Origin: Agrypnia vestita
Lineage: Eukaryota; Arthropoda; Insecta; Trichoptera; Phryganeidae
Assembly: GCA_016648135.1 (NCBI GenBank)
Contig: JADDOH010002285.1
Coordinates: 1-64,000, forward strand
Direction: 5' to 3'
Length of the DNA stretch: 64,000 nucleotides
Below the pieces are notes generated by a model. That model worked only from the letters and a program-made list of their open reading frames with translations. It did not search any database and was not told where the DNA came from. Shown here piece by piece: positions 53,701 to 63,770 of the stretch (positions are counted from its first letter, which is position 1; every line of letters starts with the position of its first letter). The translations under genes were made by a program, and so were the position numbers.

Positions 53701-55589
53701 GCCATTGTCTCCACTTCATACGTCATCACTGGCAGTATGCACAATTCTAACATAACGGTACTAATGATTACATTAACAATATATATGTATATGACAATGA
53801 CCCCCACTTCTAAACATGAGAATTAAATTCTGGTGGGTGAGTGTTAATATTCTCATTCTGTTATGCAAATATATGATATATATATAGACGTACCACTATA
53901 AGTAGGCGTGCGAGGGAGGGCGTCGCTGTCGCGTAAAAGAAGTTGTCAGGGTGTAAATTTATTACACAATACATAATGTACAGAATGTCTGGTGACCGGT
54001 GTCGTATTAAATACAGAAATTTGGTCAGGCAGCACTAAAGAAAAGGCGGCCGTTCTATCTGTCAAACTGTCAGACGGTAATATCGGTCCATTATTTGCTT
54101 ATTCAGCTTCGCAAAACTTTAATACTACATTGGCAATTGTTCTTGCACCATTCCGGACTGTTTAGGATGTTTTGGACATAATAATTCAGTGTATATTGGT
54201 AATCAAGATGACACAGCTCGCGCTCAAAGACGAGAATGAATTGAATGACAGGGCGAGGGGTTACTGCCGGGTGCGGGCGGGGCGGGTTTTATTTCAAAAT
54301 TCGCCGCACGCCAAGTTACGTTGGGCAAGCAATAACTAACACCGTTATGTACAATTTAATTAAATAGATCCGTACATTCGTCAATAACAGAATATAATAA
54401 ATACTATATGTCTGTTTGATTGATCTGTGAAGACGCATAAGAGACAGGAAAAACTATAATTTTAAAGGTTTACGGTTCTAAGAAAAATTCGAAACCACAA
54501 AATGGAACGTTATAAATTTTTATAAAAATATTGATATACAATAGATACAAATGGCACTGAATTGATTTTACACCAACATTGAAATGCAGGGTAGGATGGG
54601 GTGAGCAAGGCAATGCTGTCCGTAGGGGCAAGGTTGTACGACACACGACAGCACCATGTGCTTGCAAAAGGTTTAGATTTAAAAAGTTAAATAAAAACAT
54701 TGATTGTTCTAGAGGCGGTGCAGTGTTTTAAAATTTAAGATATTTAAAATATACAGGTGTCTCAGAGTTAGTAGTAAAAACATTAGGGGGTCTTCTTTGT
54801 TAAATTTCGAATAGAAAATATTCTCTACATTTTTGGATGAAATGTTGGCAGTTACGGAGATAAGTGACTTTCTTTTATTACCTAATATTAAAAGTTATGC
54901 AACATCAAAGTTTGCATTTCGTTTTTCAGTATTTCTGATTTATTTTTTGTAAAACATTGGACTATCATTACAATAACTTACATATATTGAATATGTAAAA
55001 TTTATTCCCTTTAATACAAGTCAAATAAAATGATTAAAACCTAACTAAGATTAGGACTGGAATGAGGCCCAAACCATTTGATCAGCAGGCGGGAGTCATA
55101 ACCACTACACCGACTAGCTATTTTTGTTGGTGTAGTGGTTATTTATGTATTTAACTTGTATTGAAACAAATTAATTTTTCGCAATCGATATAAGATAATG
55201 TACTGATAGTTCAACATTTTGTAAAAAAAAAATCAGAAAAATAGAATATAAAACTTCTCTGTTGTCTGAAAAAAGTTTCTCTGCTAACATTGAGAAAACT
55301 TTGTACATATTTTTATCCTTGCAAGATATACTGACATTTCATTAAATTGTAAACACGCACTTACAGCATCATAATTGAGTTGAATCCCGGTGGCGATGAT
55401 CAGATAATCGTAGCTGATGCTGTGCCCATCGCCCGTCTTGACCACGTTCTCCGCCGGGCTGAAGGCAGTGACCGAGTCCTTGATCCACTTGGCTTTCTTG
55501 GGAAGGACTCTCTTCATGTCCATGTGGCTGCTCTTCAGGGACTTTTGCCCGCCGCCGATCAAAGTGAACAGGGGCTGGTAGTAATGCAG
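47641..55589 (-). CDS. SQOR: Sulfide:quinone oxidoreductase, mitochondrial (C-terminal six exons)
   Basis: Read on the minus strand, exons 55589-55365, 51062-50862, 50114-49905, 49279-49090, 48436-48264 and 47775-47641 join in frame to 377 residues and a TAA stop. SQOR is an FAD enzyme of the mitochondrial inner membrane that oxidises hydrogen sulfide, passing electrons to ubiquinone and the sulfane sulfur to an acceptor. Motifs: HYYQPLFTLIGGG, ISYDYLIIATGIQLNYD, VKCPGAPQKIMYL, HTSLGVIFGVKKYADAL, LHVTPPMGP, VFALGDCTDSPNSKTGAAAA (FAD contact), YASCPLVTG and FMYWTLMTRGYWNGP. Both redox cysteines are present (codons 50913-50915 and 48348-48350), so the enzyme should be active. The N-terminal Rossmann GxGxxG and targeting peptide, about 70 residues, are not found up to 64000 and must lie further right. 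The gene converges with the LRR gene. Confidence 0.95.
48264..48436 (-). CDS. SQOR: SQOR exon with second redox cysteine
   Basis: Begins with two bases of a split Ala codon: AQSLVVQKNLKSLLNGKPLT, AKYDGYASCPLVTGNHKCIL, AEFDYDLAPLETFPVNQ. The acceptor is TTTTTAG and the donor GTAAAC. Confidence 0.93.
48938..48972. repeat. Perfect AT-rich palindrome
   Basis: TTTATCCAATATTTTAA is followed directly by its complement, and the left half recurs 10 bases later. It lies in the SQOR intron 48437-49089. Confidence 0.7.
49090..49279 (-). CDS. SQOR: SQOR exon with FAD-binding GDCT motif
   Basis: 63 codons plus one base: YALLHVTPPMGPLKALIEAP, AELVNEAGFVKVDKFSMQHV, NFKNVFALGDCTDSPNSKTG, AAA. The acceptor is CTCTGCAG and the donor GTGAGT. 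Confidence 0.93.
49905..50114 (-). CDS. SQOR: SQOR exon
   Basis: 70 codons: NNLRDKVKVSYHTSLGVIFG, VKKYADALWKVVKSRDIQVN, LRRNLIEVRPNKKEAVFQNL, DKPEEKYTVK. The donor is GTGAGT; reading past it gives the false longer frame. Confidence 0.93.
50137..50810. mobile_element. Tigger/pogo-type MITE in a SQOR intron
   Basis: Left CAGTACAACTCTGAAAATTC, right GAATTAACGAGGTTCTACTG, inverted. It fills nearly all of the 747-bp intron between two SQOR exons. No transposase frame. Confidence 0.65.
50862..51062 (-). CDS. SQOR: SQOR exon with first redox cysteine
   Basis: 67 codons: IPGLVDGLKSEGSGVCSIYS, YVENTWKCIQQVKEGEAVFT, FPASPVKCPGAPQKIMYLAE, SHFRN. The donor GTTAGT after the Asn codon gives a gap-free alignment to human SQOR. 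Confidence 0.93.
51100..53300. other. SQOR intron, mostly unrecognised
   Basis: Two inverted CGGTGTCCATCAT blocks (52188 and 52478) and TAAGGTTA/CCTTACCCCCCC blocks (51990 and 52875) suggest the ends of an old element covering about 51965-52885. No open frame supports a gene. Confidence 0.35.
53305..53790 (-). mobile_element. RTE-type LINE, 3' terminal fragment (second copy)
   Basis: Minus strand: TYEVETMALTKKSVEKLKCT, ERSMKRSMLGVSLRGRIRND, EIRHRIRVVDIMDRVAKLKW, then WRPLENKRGVGRPQKRWADY-like after a frameshift, ending in the same GAAGAAGAAGATG tail as 7637-8075. Confidence 0.8.
53893..54325 (+). mobile_element. GCGTGCG-ended MITE in the SQOR intron
   Basis: Starts CCACTATAAGTAGGCGTGCG and ends CGCACGCCAAGTTACGTTGG; near full length. 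Confidence 0.75.
54755..55250. mobile_element. Palindromic MITE family, copy E, with inserted tRNA-like piece
   Basis: Left end AGGTGTCTCAGAGTTAGTAG; mirror blocks AACATTGGACTATCATTACA and GATAGTTCAACATTTTG. At about 55085-55135 it contains CATAACCACTACACCGA and its complement TTGGTGTAGTGGTTAT, an A-box-like sequence in inverted copies. The right end is lost next to the SQOR exon at 55365. Confidence 0.65.
55365..55589 (-). CDS. SQOR: SQOR exon (first in window)
   Basis: 75 codons, phase 0 at both ends: LHYYQPLFTLIGGGQKSLKS, VLPKKAKWIKDSVTAFSPAE, ISYDYLIIATGIQLNYDA. The acceptor is TTATTCTAG and the donor GTAAGT. Confidence 0.93.
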
Positions 55590-55704
55590 CTAGAATAAAT
55601 GATATAATTTATTTTAATTTTATTTGTGGCAACAACAGACTGGTGCACATTCTCTGCGATGCTGTACACGGAGCCGACATGGCCTCTAATTGTGTGAATA
55701 TTTC

Positions 55705-55857
55705 TTTAAATATACTAAATCAAATTAATTAATCAATTAGAAAGATATACAGAAAAATCTAATCCACAAAAAAATATTAGATTACTACTGGGATTCGAAC
55801 CCAGGTCACCTCCTTTCGGGGGCCGGTGCTCTGACCACTAAGCTATAGCAACCCTCT
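55705..55857 (-). mobile_element. tRNA-derived SINE, near full length
   Basis: Minus strand: GGTTGCTATAGCTTAGTGGT CAGAGCA (A box) ... CTGGGTTCGAATCCCAG (B box) AGTAGTAATC, then a tail region TCTAATTGATTAATTAATTTG. The acceptor, D and T arms can pair, but the anticodon stem cannot (CCGGC against AGGAG), so it is a SINE head rather than a tRNA gene. Confidence 0.65.
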
Positions 55858-56047
55858 ATGTTTCCGTGAATATATCGACCTTATATGTAGTTGTTATTTT
55901 TATTAATTGATTCATTTTTAGTTTTGTCCATAGAGCAATCCACTTTTTTGATACGGTTGTTGAAATTACTATGCAATGCCACCGCTAGATGGATGCCAGA
56001 ATTAATTGAATAATTCATTTTATTTGGACATACATTTATACAACAGA

Positions 56048-56270
56048 TATTATATATATTCAAGAACACATTCATATTTGTGAAGTTGTAATTTTTCAGA
56101 ACAAAGGAGGTGACCTGGGTTCGAATCCCAGTAGTAACCTAATATTTTTTCGTGGATTAGATTTTTCTGTATATCTTTCTAATTGATTAATTAATTTGAT
56201 TTAAAAATTTCACAGAACTTTGTTCTGAAAAATTACAACTTCACAAATATGAATGTGTTCTTGAATATAT
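56048..56270 (+). mobile_element. Inverted repeat enclosing a partial SINE
   Basis: Arms of about 53 bp (ATATATTCAAGAACACATTC.. and ..GAATGTGTTCTTGAATATAT) enclose a 5'-truncated plus-strand copy of the same SINE (56105-56208). With 55705-55857, the two SINE copies face each other. Confidence 0.6.
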
Positions 56271-57259
56271 AAAATATACTAAATACAGAGTTCATATTTT
56301 AGCATTCATCCTTAATATATTTGCGTTCATTAAATCTTAAAAGACTTAATTAATAAAGGTGTTAAAAAATACCTTCAGGAACGGAGGTGTAACACAGCGT
56401 TACCTGATTAAAAATCGGCATAGTTTTTAATATGTGATAAAATATACATATATACGATACAGATAAGACTTTTTAAATGTCCCTTTATACAATTATGTAA
56501 GTTAAATATACATATGTGCATTATTTTAGTAAATTATTATAAAATCATGGCATATTGAATTTGCGTGCGCTTTCGCTGATGTACCATTACTAACTGAATT
56601 CAATACAACTGAACGCGGTCGCTAGCTCGCCTGCATTCCATCTTTGTCTAACACGTGTTATCTATCTACTGTACTCTTTCGATATTGTTTTCGCTTTCAC
56701 CGAAACCCAAGCAACTGCCATCTCTGTCCTACATGAAATGTGTGATATTGTCATGCTCTTTCTTGCTCGATTTAACTGCGATGTGCAATATTCTGCTGTC
56801 TTTTACACACTGACCGAAAAAATTAATTTCTTAATTAAAAAATAAATATTTTTTAATTAAGAAATCCATACATTCATAACAGTTTAATTTAGTTATTTTG
56901 GTGTGAAAATGTCTATTTGATGATTACAAAAAATGCGACGTTTTAGTTTTCGTAAATAAGGTAGATATTTTATATTTTCTATGACATGTAGACGACCTAC
57001 GTTACATCACCGACACACAGGAGTTAAAATAAAATGTTATCTCGAAGAAAGTAACATTAATCAGTCAACATGTGAATCTATTATAGGGTTCCTGATTAGG
57101 CGGACTACAGATCTTCACTCTTAAGCAGAGCTGCACGCAGCTGGCTGGGTTTATATGCTACCGTTCGTGATGACCAATGTTTTGTCCTCATTTTTAGTAC
57201 TTTAACACAATAACTGATACCTACGAGGTGTCATCAAAAAATACAGTGAATGAATTTTT
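56271..57259. other. SQOR intron or upstream region, nothing recognised
   Basis: The palindrome TTTCTTAATTAAAAAATA.. near 56826-56865 is the only structured feature. Confidence 0.4.
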
Positions 57260-58003
57260 ATAGCAGCAACTGCTGACGCAACATTGATTGATTGATTGTA
57301 ATGATAGCAGGGTTCGAAAAAATCCGATTTTTATAATAAAAATCAAGTAATCAGATTTTTTGATATATATCCGATATATATCAAAAATTGGATATATATC
57401 CAAACTTTTATTCTCTCCTTTTTTGCACACGTCGATTGATACAAACTCGAAATAATTAGGAAATTATTTTTTTATTTTGTATATGAATTATGCAATTATT
57501 ATATATAAGTTATAAAAGTTGCTCTTTCTAACGTAGTGCTATGGATGTTTGTTTCTTTGTGTGAAATAAAAAATGGATTATATGAAACAAATGAATCTAA
57601 AAAATAACCGTAGCACTTTTTAAAATACAGCTAGCGCCATCTAGTAACGACTGCAGATATTTAAAAACACAACCTGTAGCATTTTTTAAAATACAACTAG
57701 CGCCATCTATTAACATTTGCAGAAAGTTTCCTTGGATATATATCAAAAATAAAAATCGAGCCATAAATATCATGATATATATCATGAAATATATCCGCGG
57801 ATATATATCCTCGAACCCTGAATGATAGTTCAAGTTTTTGCAAAAAAATAAGTCATAAGTATTGAAAAAAAAATGCAAACTTTGATACTGCATATCTGCA
57901 TAACTATTTATATTAGGTCATGGTTGCTTGAACATTTTAGACTCATAACATAGGAAGAAATCTACCAGCTAAGTTTCTGCTGCTAGCTCTGGTACACCCT
58001 GTA
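57260..58003. mobile_element. Palindromic MITE family, partial copy F, split by a hAT MITE
   Basis: The right half (57821-58003: GATAGTTCAAGTTTTTGCAA ... CTAGCTCTGGTACACCCTGT) is intact; only about 40 bases remain left of the inserted hAT element. Confidence 0.65.
57308..57820. mobile_element. hAT-type MITE with perfect 8-bp target duplication
   Basis: The ends CAGGGTTCGA and TCGAACCCTG are exact inverted repeats flanked by AATGATAG on both sides (57300-57307 and 57821-57828). Subterminal GATATATATCC repeats are abundant near both ends. Inside, a roughly 65-bp direct duplication carries ACTAGCGCCATCTA twice (about 57610-57740). No transposase. Confidence 0.85.
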
Positions 58004-58339
58004 TATGTGCATATACTAGGGCTTAGTATTATATTGTGTTCCGTGATTTTTCACAAGTGTACTGCTAGTTATTTAATAACGAGCGAATGTTATATCACCT
58101 CAGGTCAGGTAAATGTAAATAAATCTACAAACTTTAACTTAGTATTTTCGTTATCTAGGCGGAAAGACTTATCCGTTAATGATAAGGAAACTGAATGATT
58201 AAAATCAAGATATAAATATTCTTCAATCGATTTAATATATCAAAAACAAAACCATGCACATGTCTTCATCCGATTCTGATTATAATAAATGAAATGAAAA
58301 ATACACAGCTGATTCTAGCACTACTTATTTACTTATCCA

Positions 58340-58745
58340 GAGGATAGAGCGCCACACTTTTCTGTCCGGATTCACAACACTCTTCTCATCTGACAGGACC
58401 ATCTTCCAGTATCTGGTTAATCTGGTCATGCCATGTCTTCTGCGGTCGCCCTCTCATTCTGGCACCGTCAATACTTGCGTTATACATCTTTTTTACCATT
58501 CTTTTCTCATTCATTCGCTCAACATGCCCAAACCATCTGGGTGACCCTTTTTAAATTCTATTAATTATGCTAAGATAAGCTTTACATTCATTCTTTACTC
58601 TATCATAAATGGATTTGCCACATACACGTCTAAGAGATCTCATCTACACTGTATTCAGTCTACTTTCATTTCTTTTTTGCCAATTCCAGGCTTCGCTTTC
58701 ATACATCAGTGCTGGTACCAGAATCCCATTACGCACCACTAGTGT
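58340..58745 (-). mobile_element. LINE 3' terminal fragment (RTE-like, another family)
   Basis: Minus strand: LVPALMYESEAWNWQKRNES, RRVCGKSIYDRVKNE, then SPRWFGHVERMNEKRMVKKM, YNASIDGARMRGRPQKTWHD, QINQILEDG. Internal stops show it is dead. Confidence 0.75.
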
Positions 58746-58899
58746 GGCCTCAGTTGCCTAGACACATTTCTATTAGAAATTATTGCATTCAAAGCATCAT
58801 TCACCTTATTCCTTGCAATCACCCTCCTCTCAATATCTTTCTCTCTTCTATCGAAGATACTTCCCAAATGCGCAAACTATTTAATCAATTCTAGCAACT

Positions 58900-59680
58900 A
58901 CTGATGAATGCAATAATCGGCGACTGCTGTTCGCCAGCAACCGAATAATCTACGGGGAGGGGTTAAACCATTAAATGATAATACAAAAACAAACTACCAC
59001 ATTCACTCGTCACTGCGCAGACAACACAGTCTGGGCAATGAGCACAGTGAGATTGTAGATGTATTGCACAACAGCTTGACTACTTTAAAAAGAAATAGGC
59101 AGTCGATTCTGAGACAGTTATAGTTTCCATATAAAAATCTGCTACTTTTTAAATATTTTTTTCTACCAGGGTTTATTTTTTAATATTGAAGTTATTGTTT
59201 TTTAATGTTAATACATAACTTGTTAATTCTGCGGAATATAAATTTAATATTTGTGAGTAAACTAATCTTTATTTGTACTGTTTGCCATAAATAAAAAATA
59301 AGTTAAAAAATATTGGTATTTTTCCAGCGCTAATACGAGCTGATACTTTTAAAAAACGAACGTTACTTTCGGGTGGCGGTATCGCAATAGGTTAAAATAT
59401 AAAAAAAATCGTGCATGTACTCATGTACGCGCGGTAGAAGTTATACTTAAAACTAAAATGCAGAAAAATTATATATTAATAACGCTAAAAGTATTGAGTT
59501 GTAAAAATCTAACTGCTCATTCTCGATTATTTTATCGAGTTTTTAGTAAAAAGAATTAAAATTCATACTTACAGAAATATAGCCTCGAATATTTACAATA
59601 ATTGGGTAAAATAAAAACTTTCTTAAATTAATGGTTTGAGTCTTAAATAAGCCACGCTATTTTAGTATATTTTTGACGGG
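58900..59680. other. Nothing recognised
   Basis: AT-rich DNA without coding or repeat signal. Confidence 0.4.
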
Positions 59681-59684
59681 TTAG

Positions 59685-59775
59685 GGAGGATCAGTGGTGG
59701 CCATGTCATGTAGTTGCCGCGTTGCCGTCCGCGCGTCTGAGGTTCGAGTCTTCTCAAAGCCGTGTAATTTCGTAT
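59685..59775 (+). mobile_element. Possible SINE head
   Basis: GTGGCCATGTCATGTAGTTG ... CTGAGGTTCGAGTCTTC contains a B-box match (GGTTCGAGTC) at SINE-like spacing. No clear tail. Confidence 0.35.
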
Positions 59776-59819
59776 TTTTATTCGTGAATCGCGAATTCGA
59801 ACGAAATTATTATATTTAG

Positions 59820-60300
59820 ATATTACTGAACACTAATTTCAAGTGCGGGATCGCATTTTCGCTACACGCCCCGCTACACGCTGTTTCCCGTTAAAGACAT
59901 TCCCGCTACAATGTACGTGCTGCGCGTACGCAACTTACGTACGTAACTTCAAAAAAGGTCAAAATAGAGAGCGTAAAAATGTTACGGGAGTTATTTTGAA
60001 TTTAACGCAGTTTTCGCGAAATATTTTACTGCGGCGCCCGCTGAATAAACTGAATATAAATAAGTAAAATAAAGTCGAGCGGCGGTCCCTGCCGATTCCC
60101 GGTTCCTGGATTCGCCGGCCGCACACTGGATGCGTTTTCGTACGAAATTGAGTAGTACGTGTACGTACGAATACGCAAGTACATTTCTGACCTTCGAAGT
60201 AGTATTGAACATCGCACACTGTACACGATTTAGTAGTGCGTGTACGCATGTATAGATGCGACGTCCGACACGATCCGGATTTGTTCGGAAATTTTTGCGA
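59820..60300. repeat. GC-richer repeat-like segment
   Basis: Contains repeated CGCACACTG starts (60119 and 60213), GCTACACGCCCCGCTACACG, and many GTACGTACG motifs. It looks like MITE debris; ends not found. The minus-strand frame of 134 codons has no recognisable domain. Confidence 0.35.
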
Positions 60301-60454
60301 TTTCGTATGATAGATGAAAAATTTGTCAATTTGATACATGACCACAAATGTTTGTGGGACCAAAGTTATTCAACTGCGTGACCATCAGCGCAGATCATGG
60401 CGGAGAATCTCTAAAGAACTAAAAATACCTGTAAGTTAAATAATTTGGTTTAAT

Positions 60455-60775
60455 GAAGGTGAGGTATAAATATGTACTTCGAACAAAAAAACTTTTAAAT
60501 ATTTCTCCGATGTTATGAGCTCTCGTTGCACTTCGATTATCCTCAGAATTTGTAAATCTATTAGATAGATAGTCATGAAATTTGTCATTATTTAAGTCTG
60601 CCATAATAGAGTTTTCCAGAAGCTACAGATTATTCATTTGGCACAAACGTTATTGGAGAAAAGTAACTGATCGTGACCAACGCAAGATGCGATCAAGATG
60701 CGCGCTCAATACGTACGAAAATAATCGTACGAATACGTACGTAATAATTCGTATCCAAAGTGCGACCGGTCCTAA
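60455..60775. repeat. Unclassified interspersed repeat, third copy
   Basis: Matches about 25500-25930: TTTCTCCGATGTTATGAGCT, AGTTTTCCAGAAGCTACAGA and CGTACGAAAATAATCGTACG. Confidence 0.6.
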
Positions 60776-60854
60776 AGAGCCGCCATTACAAACCGCAAAT
60801 CGACTCTGAGCCGAGTCCCAGGAAACAGATACAGAAAATGAAATTATATTTTGT

Positions 60855-61100
60855 ATCTCAGTATGGATGGTGTGGGATAATATTTTCATTCATAATTTTT
60901 ATGATAAAAATCTTACAAATACGATTCCATTAAAACGCGATATGATTACGCGTGACGTCGTTACGCCATTTAGCAGGAATTATAGATAAAGAATTACAGA
61001 TAAATAGAATATATTCTATGGTGGTTGTTTCGTTTCTATGGTCAGCGTTCGTCTTCGCTTTGTTTTTACTCGTGTTTGCTTGGTGTTTGTATAGATGAAA
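60855..61100. repeat. Unclassified repeat, inverted copy of 33640-33845
   Basis: TGGTGTGGGATAATATTTTC at the left and TCGTCTTCGCTTTGTTTTTA at the right are complements of the corresponding parts of the other copy. Confidence 0.5.
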
Positions 61101-61441
61101 GACAGACAGACGAAAAACTCAAACGGGACAAAAAATATAGAAATACATACTACAATGAACTGTGAAGTATGGTGATAACTTAATTTGTAGTTTAATATTG
61201 TATTTTATTATTTTTTTAAGGTTAACTACTGCGGTGTAAATTGCATATAGTTTTGCAAGATGCCTGTAAAAATATATATGTATAATACAGCTTGTGATTA
61301 ATGAACGGTAAAAGAAGAAAATCCTCTCATCCGAAACCTCGGCTCCTATGAGCACGATAGTAGTCTCATAGTTTTCAGATACAAGCACAAGCACTATTTC
61401 CTGAAGCTGGGTACATACTGAGTGCTGAAAATAAACAACGG

Positions 61442-62021
61442 TGTCACGCGATGGCGCTCAGTCAACCGGAATCGCAAACTGCTACGAACTCAATCCGGGG
61501 TACCCGTCCGTGAACGCGCTATCTCTCTAGAGAATTCTACGCCTTTCTATCTCATAGTAACAGACTACGCAGAATAAACTGGAACGTTCCGCATGTTTTT
61601 TGTTACCTCTAGAATAAACCTTTCGAAGGAATTTTTGCTATATAAGGAGTCACGCGACGCGGGCTCGGGAAATTCAGTTTGTAACCTTAAAAAGACAACA
61701 TCGACATCAGTGTGACCAGTGATTCGTGACATTACAACACGCGATATTAATAAGTGACCAGCGCACGTGAATAGTTTCTACGAGCGAACATTGAACGGAA
61801 TTTATCATAAGTGATCTAAGTAATTAATGCAGCGTTAATTAAGATAGCTAATTGCAGAACAATTCAATAATAAGTGTGGAATATTCGGAAGACATTTAGC
61901 GGCTATAAAATTAAAAACAGTACTACAATTTAACTCGTGTCCAGGACTTTATTCGGTAATAAATTAAACTAAATTAATTTCCAGTGTTCTCGTTTACCTC
62001 CTAAAGCCATGTCCCGTGACA
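61442..62021 (+). mobile_element. Probable solo LTR (Gypsy-type)
   Basis: Starts TGTCACGCGATGGCG and ends CCCGTGACA followed by ATAT, the same ending and flank as the solo LTR at 8970-9561. It contains a TATA-like GCTATATAAGGAG near 61640 and then a GC-rich start-like region. No matching duplication is found at the 5' side, so the left limit is uncertain. Confidence 0.5.
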
Positions 62022-62199
62022 ATATAAACAATTATCTTAATGGTATATAATTTATTATATTTACTCTAGAATAAGGCGTCACTGTAGATGATGAATATCC
62101 ACGCGTGTACACATTTCACTGTAATTTTAAAAAGGTTAACAAACTAGGCGCGGACCCCGCTCTTAATTAATCTAAGTTTTTTAAATTACAGTGAAATGT

Positions 62200-62550
62200 C
62201 TACGTGGTTTTTATCAGAATTGTTGACCTTTACAATGAATGTTTTAATTAATATAAAACACTTATCACAACATGCGTTGCGTGTTCCATCCCACCAAAGT
62301 TATGCAGATTTTGCCTGGGAAACTGCAGCCACAAACCACAATTCTCCGCTGCAAGGGCTTCCTAGACTAGCAGACAGATACGACAAGTTAGACGTTTTTG
62401 CCACTAATCCAATGAAATTCAAACATATCTTGAAAGATCACAAAATGTCTGTTGATGCTTAAAGAAACAGGGTTTGATATCAAGCTACGAAGTCGTTTGT
62501 AGAAATCTCTTCTAATTATCTTCCCGCTAACTACTAACATCTCGCTTCTT
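62200..62550. other. Nothing firmly recognised
   Basis: An open plus-strand frame of 88 codons (62196-62462) has no recognisable motif and no codon or splice support. Confidence 0.3.
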
Positions 62551-62759
62551 TTTAAGTGGTTTCTTGGTTTAGTTCAGCATCATGGACTGGACAAAGGTGG
62601 AACGGTCGCTCATCATCATCATGCATTCCGTTTGTTTACAGCGATCGTCCTAGGACTCTGGCTCGTCTGAAGAACGACATTAGTCATGCTGTCCCAGCAT
62701 ACCCTTCGACATGCTGGAAAAGGTTGAACGAAACTTCCGAGTTCGATTAGTGCAGTGTA

Positions 62760-63430
62760 TTTATGGGAGACGGCCACCACCGGGAGATGAACATACTCCT
62801 TTCTCCCAGAGGTGGGCGTCAGAGGGAAAGGCCAAAGGGGTCCCCCGGCGTTTGACCGTTTCTGGGTGCAGATGATCTCGGGGTATTCAGAATCAAGCTC
62901 CTGCAGCCGGGTGGGGCAGATGCCGGAGCACATTCTCTGGAGCCATGTTTTTTTGAGGGACGCGAGAGAGGAAACGATAGAAGATTTGGAAGTAGCAGAT
63001 CGGAGCTCTACATTGAACTCCGATCTGTTAAGCTGCGCTAAGAACCTGGAACTGTTCAGGGCGTTTCTGCGGGTGTGGGTCTCCAGGTGGGAGATCCTCC
63101 GGCGTCTCAACAGTAGTAGTATGTATTTTTGATTGGTTTGTCTTGTTGTGCTCTTGGATCGTATGTGCCGGCCGTGGTGCGTATGCGTAAGTCTATATTT
63201 CTGTGTACTTATTTTTGTGCTGTCTGTTTAACCCGAAAGGGAGTTTTCTTTTTCCTATACCCACAAATGTCCCGGCCTCTTTGCTCCGTACCTGTATAAT
63301 CCTGTGTATCCCTTGTATTTTTATGGTGTTATTATATGCTTTGTATTTTGTATATGCTTATATATCGTATTAATGCTTACTGTATTTGAACATTGGGTGG
63401 TTTATGTATTTTAAAAAAATATAAAGAAGT
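62760..63430 (+). mobile_element. Possible LINE 3' end (R1-like?)
   Basis: The plus-strand frame 62812-63132 has MPEHILWSHVFLRDAREETI and LLSCAKNLELFRAFLRVWVS followed by RWEILRR and a stop, in the style of the C-terminus of R1-group polymerases, then a long T/G-rich 3' UTR. The match is weak and from memory. Confidence 0.35.
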
Positions 63431-63629
63431 GAACTGACGGGAAAGTGAGGGCAAAAATATGCACTTCCTTATTTTTGCTGTATACTTATACCTTACTTGT
63501 CATTTATTTTATGTTATGCTTTATCAGTGCATGTGATGTTGCTTGACATGTAGGTATTACCTTATCTTTTTTTGTAAAAGTCCGAGACGGCGTTAATAAT
63601 AAATAATACAAGAAGTCATGAAAGTGATT

Positions 63630-63770
63630 ATAAAAAAATATTTATACTTCGACAGAAATCAGAACTTATACTACGACGGATTATTTATTATTAAATCAGA
63701 ATTTATAATACGACGGATTATTTCCACTTCGACGGAAATCAGAATTTATACGACGGATTTTCACCTAATC
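63630..63770 (+). repeat. Short degenerate tandem repeat
   Basis: Several copies of TTCGACRGAAATCAGAA and ATACGACGGATTATTT in alternating order; the frame across it is not a gene. Confidence 0.65.

Noticed and set aside
55785..55857. A possible tRNA gene on the minus strand with A and B boxes and a 7-bp acceptor stem
   Set aside because: The anticodon stem does not pair and the sequence continues into a SINE body that is repeated nearby, so it is a SINE head.
59959..60363. Minus-strand frame of 134 codons, considered as a first exon of SQOR
   Set aside because: It contains no GxGxxG or other SQOR N-terminal motif, and the region looks like repeat debris.
62619..63110. Minus-strand frame of 163 codons
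   Set aside because: No recognisable domain; the plus strand of the same region gives a more LINE-like C-terminus followed by a 3' UTR, so this is probably its shadow.
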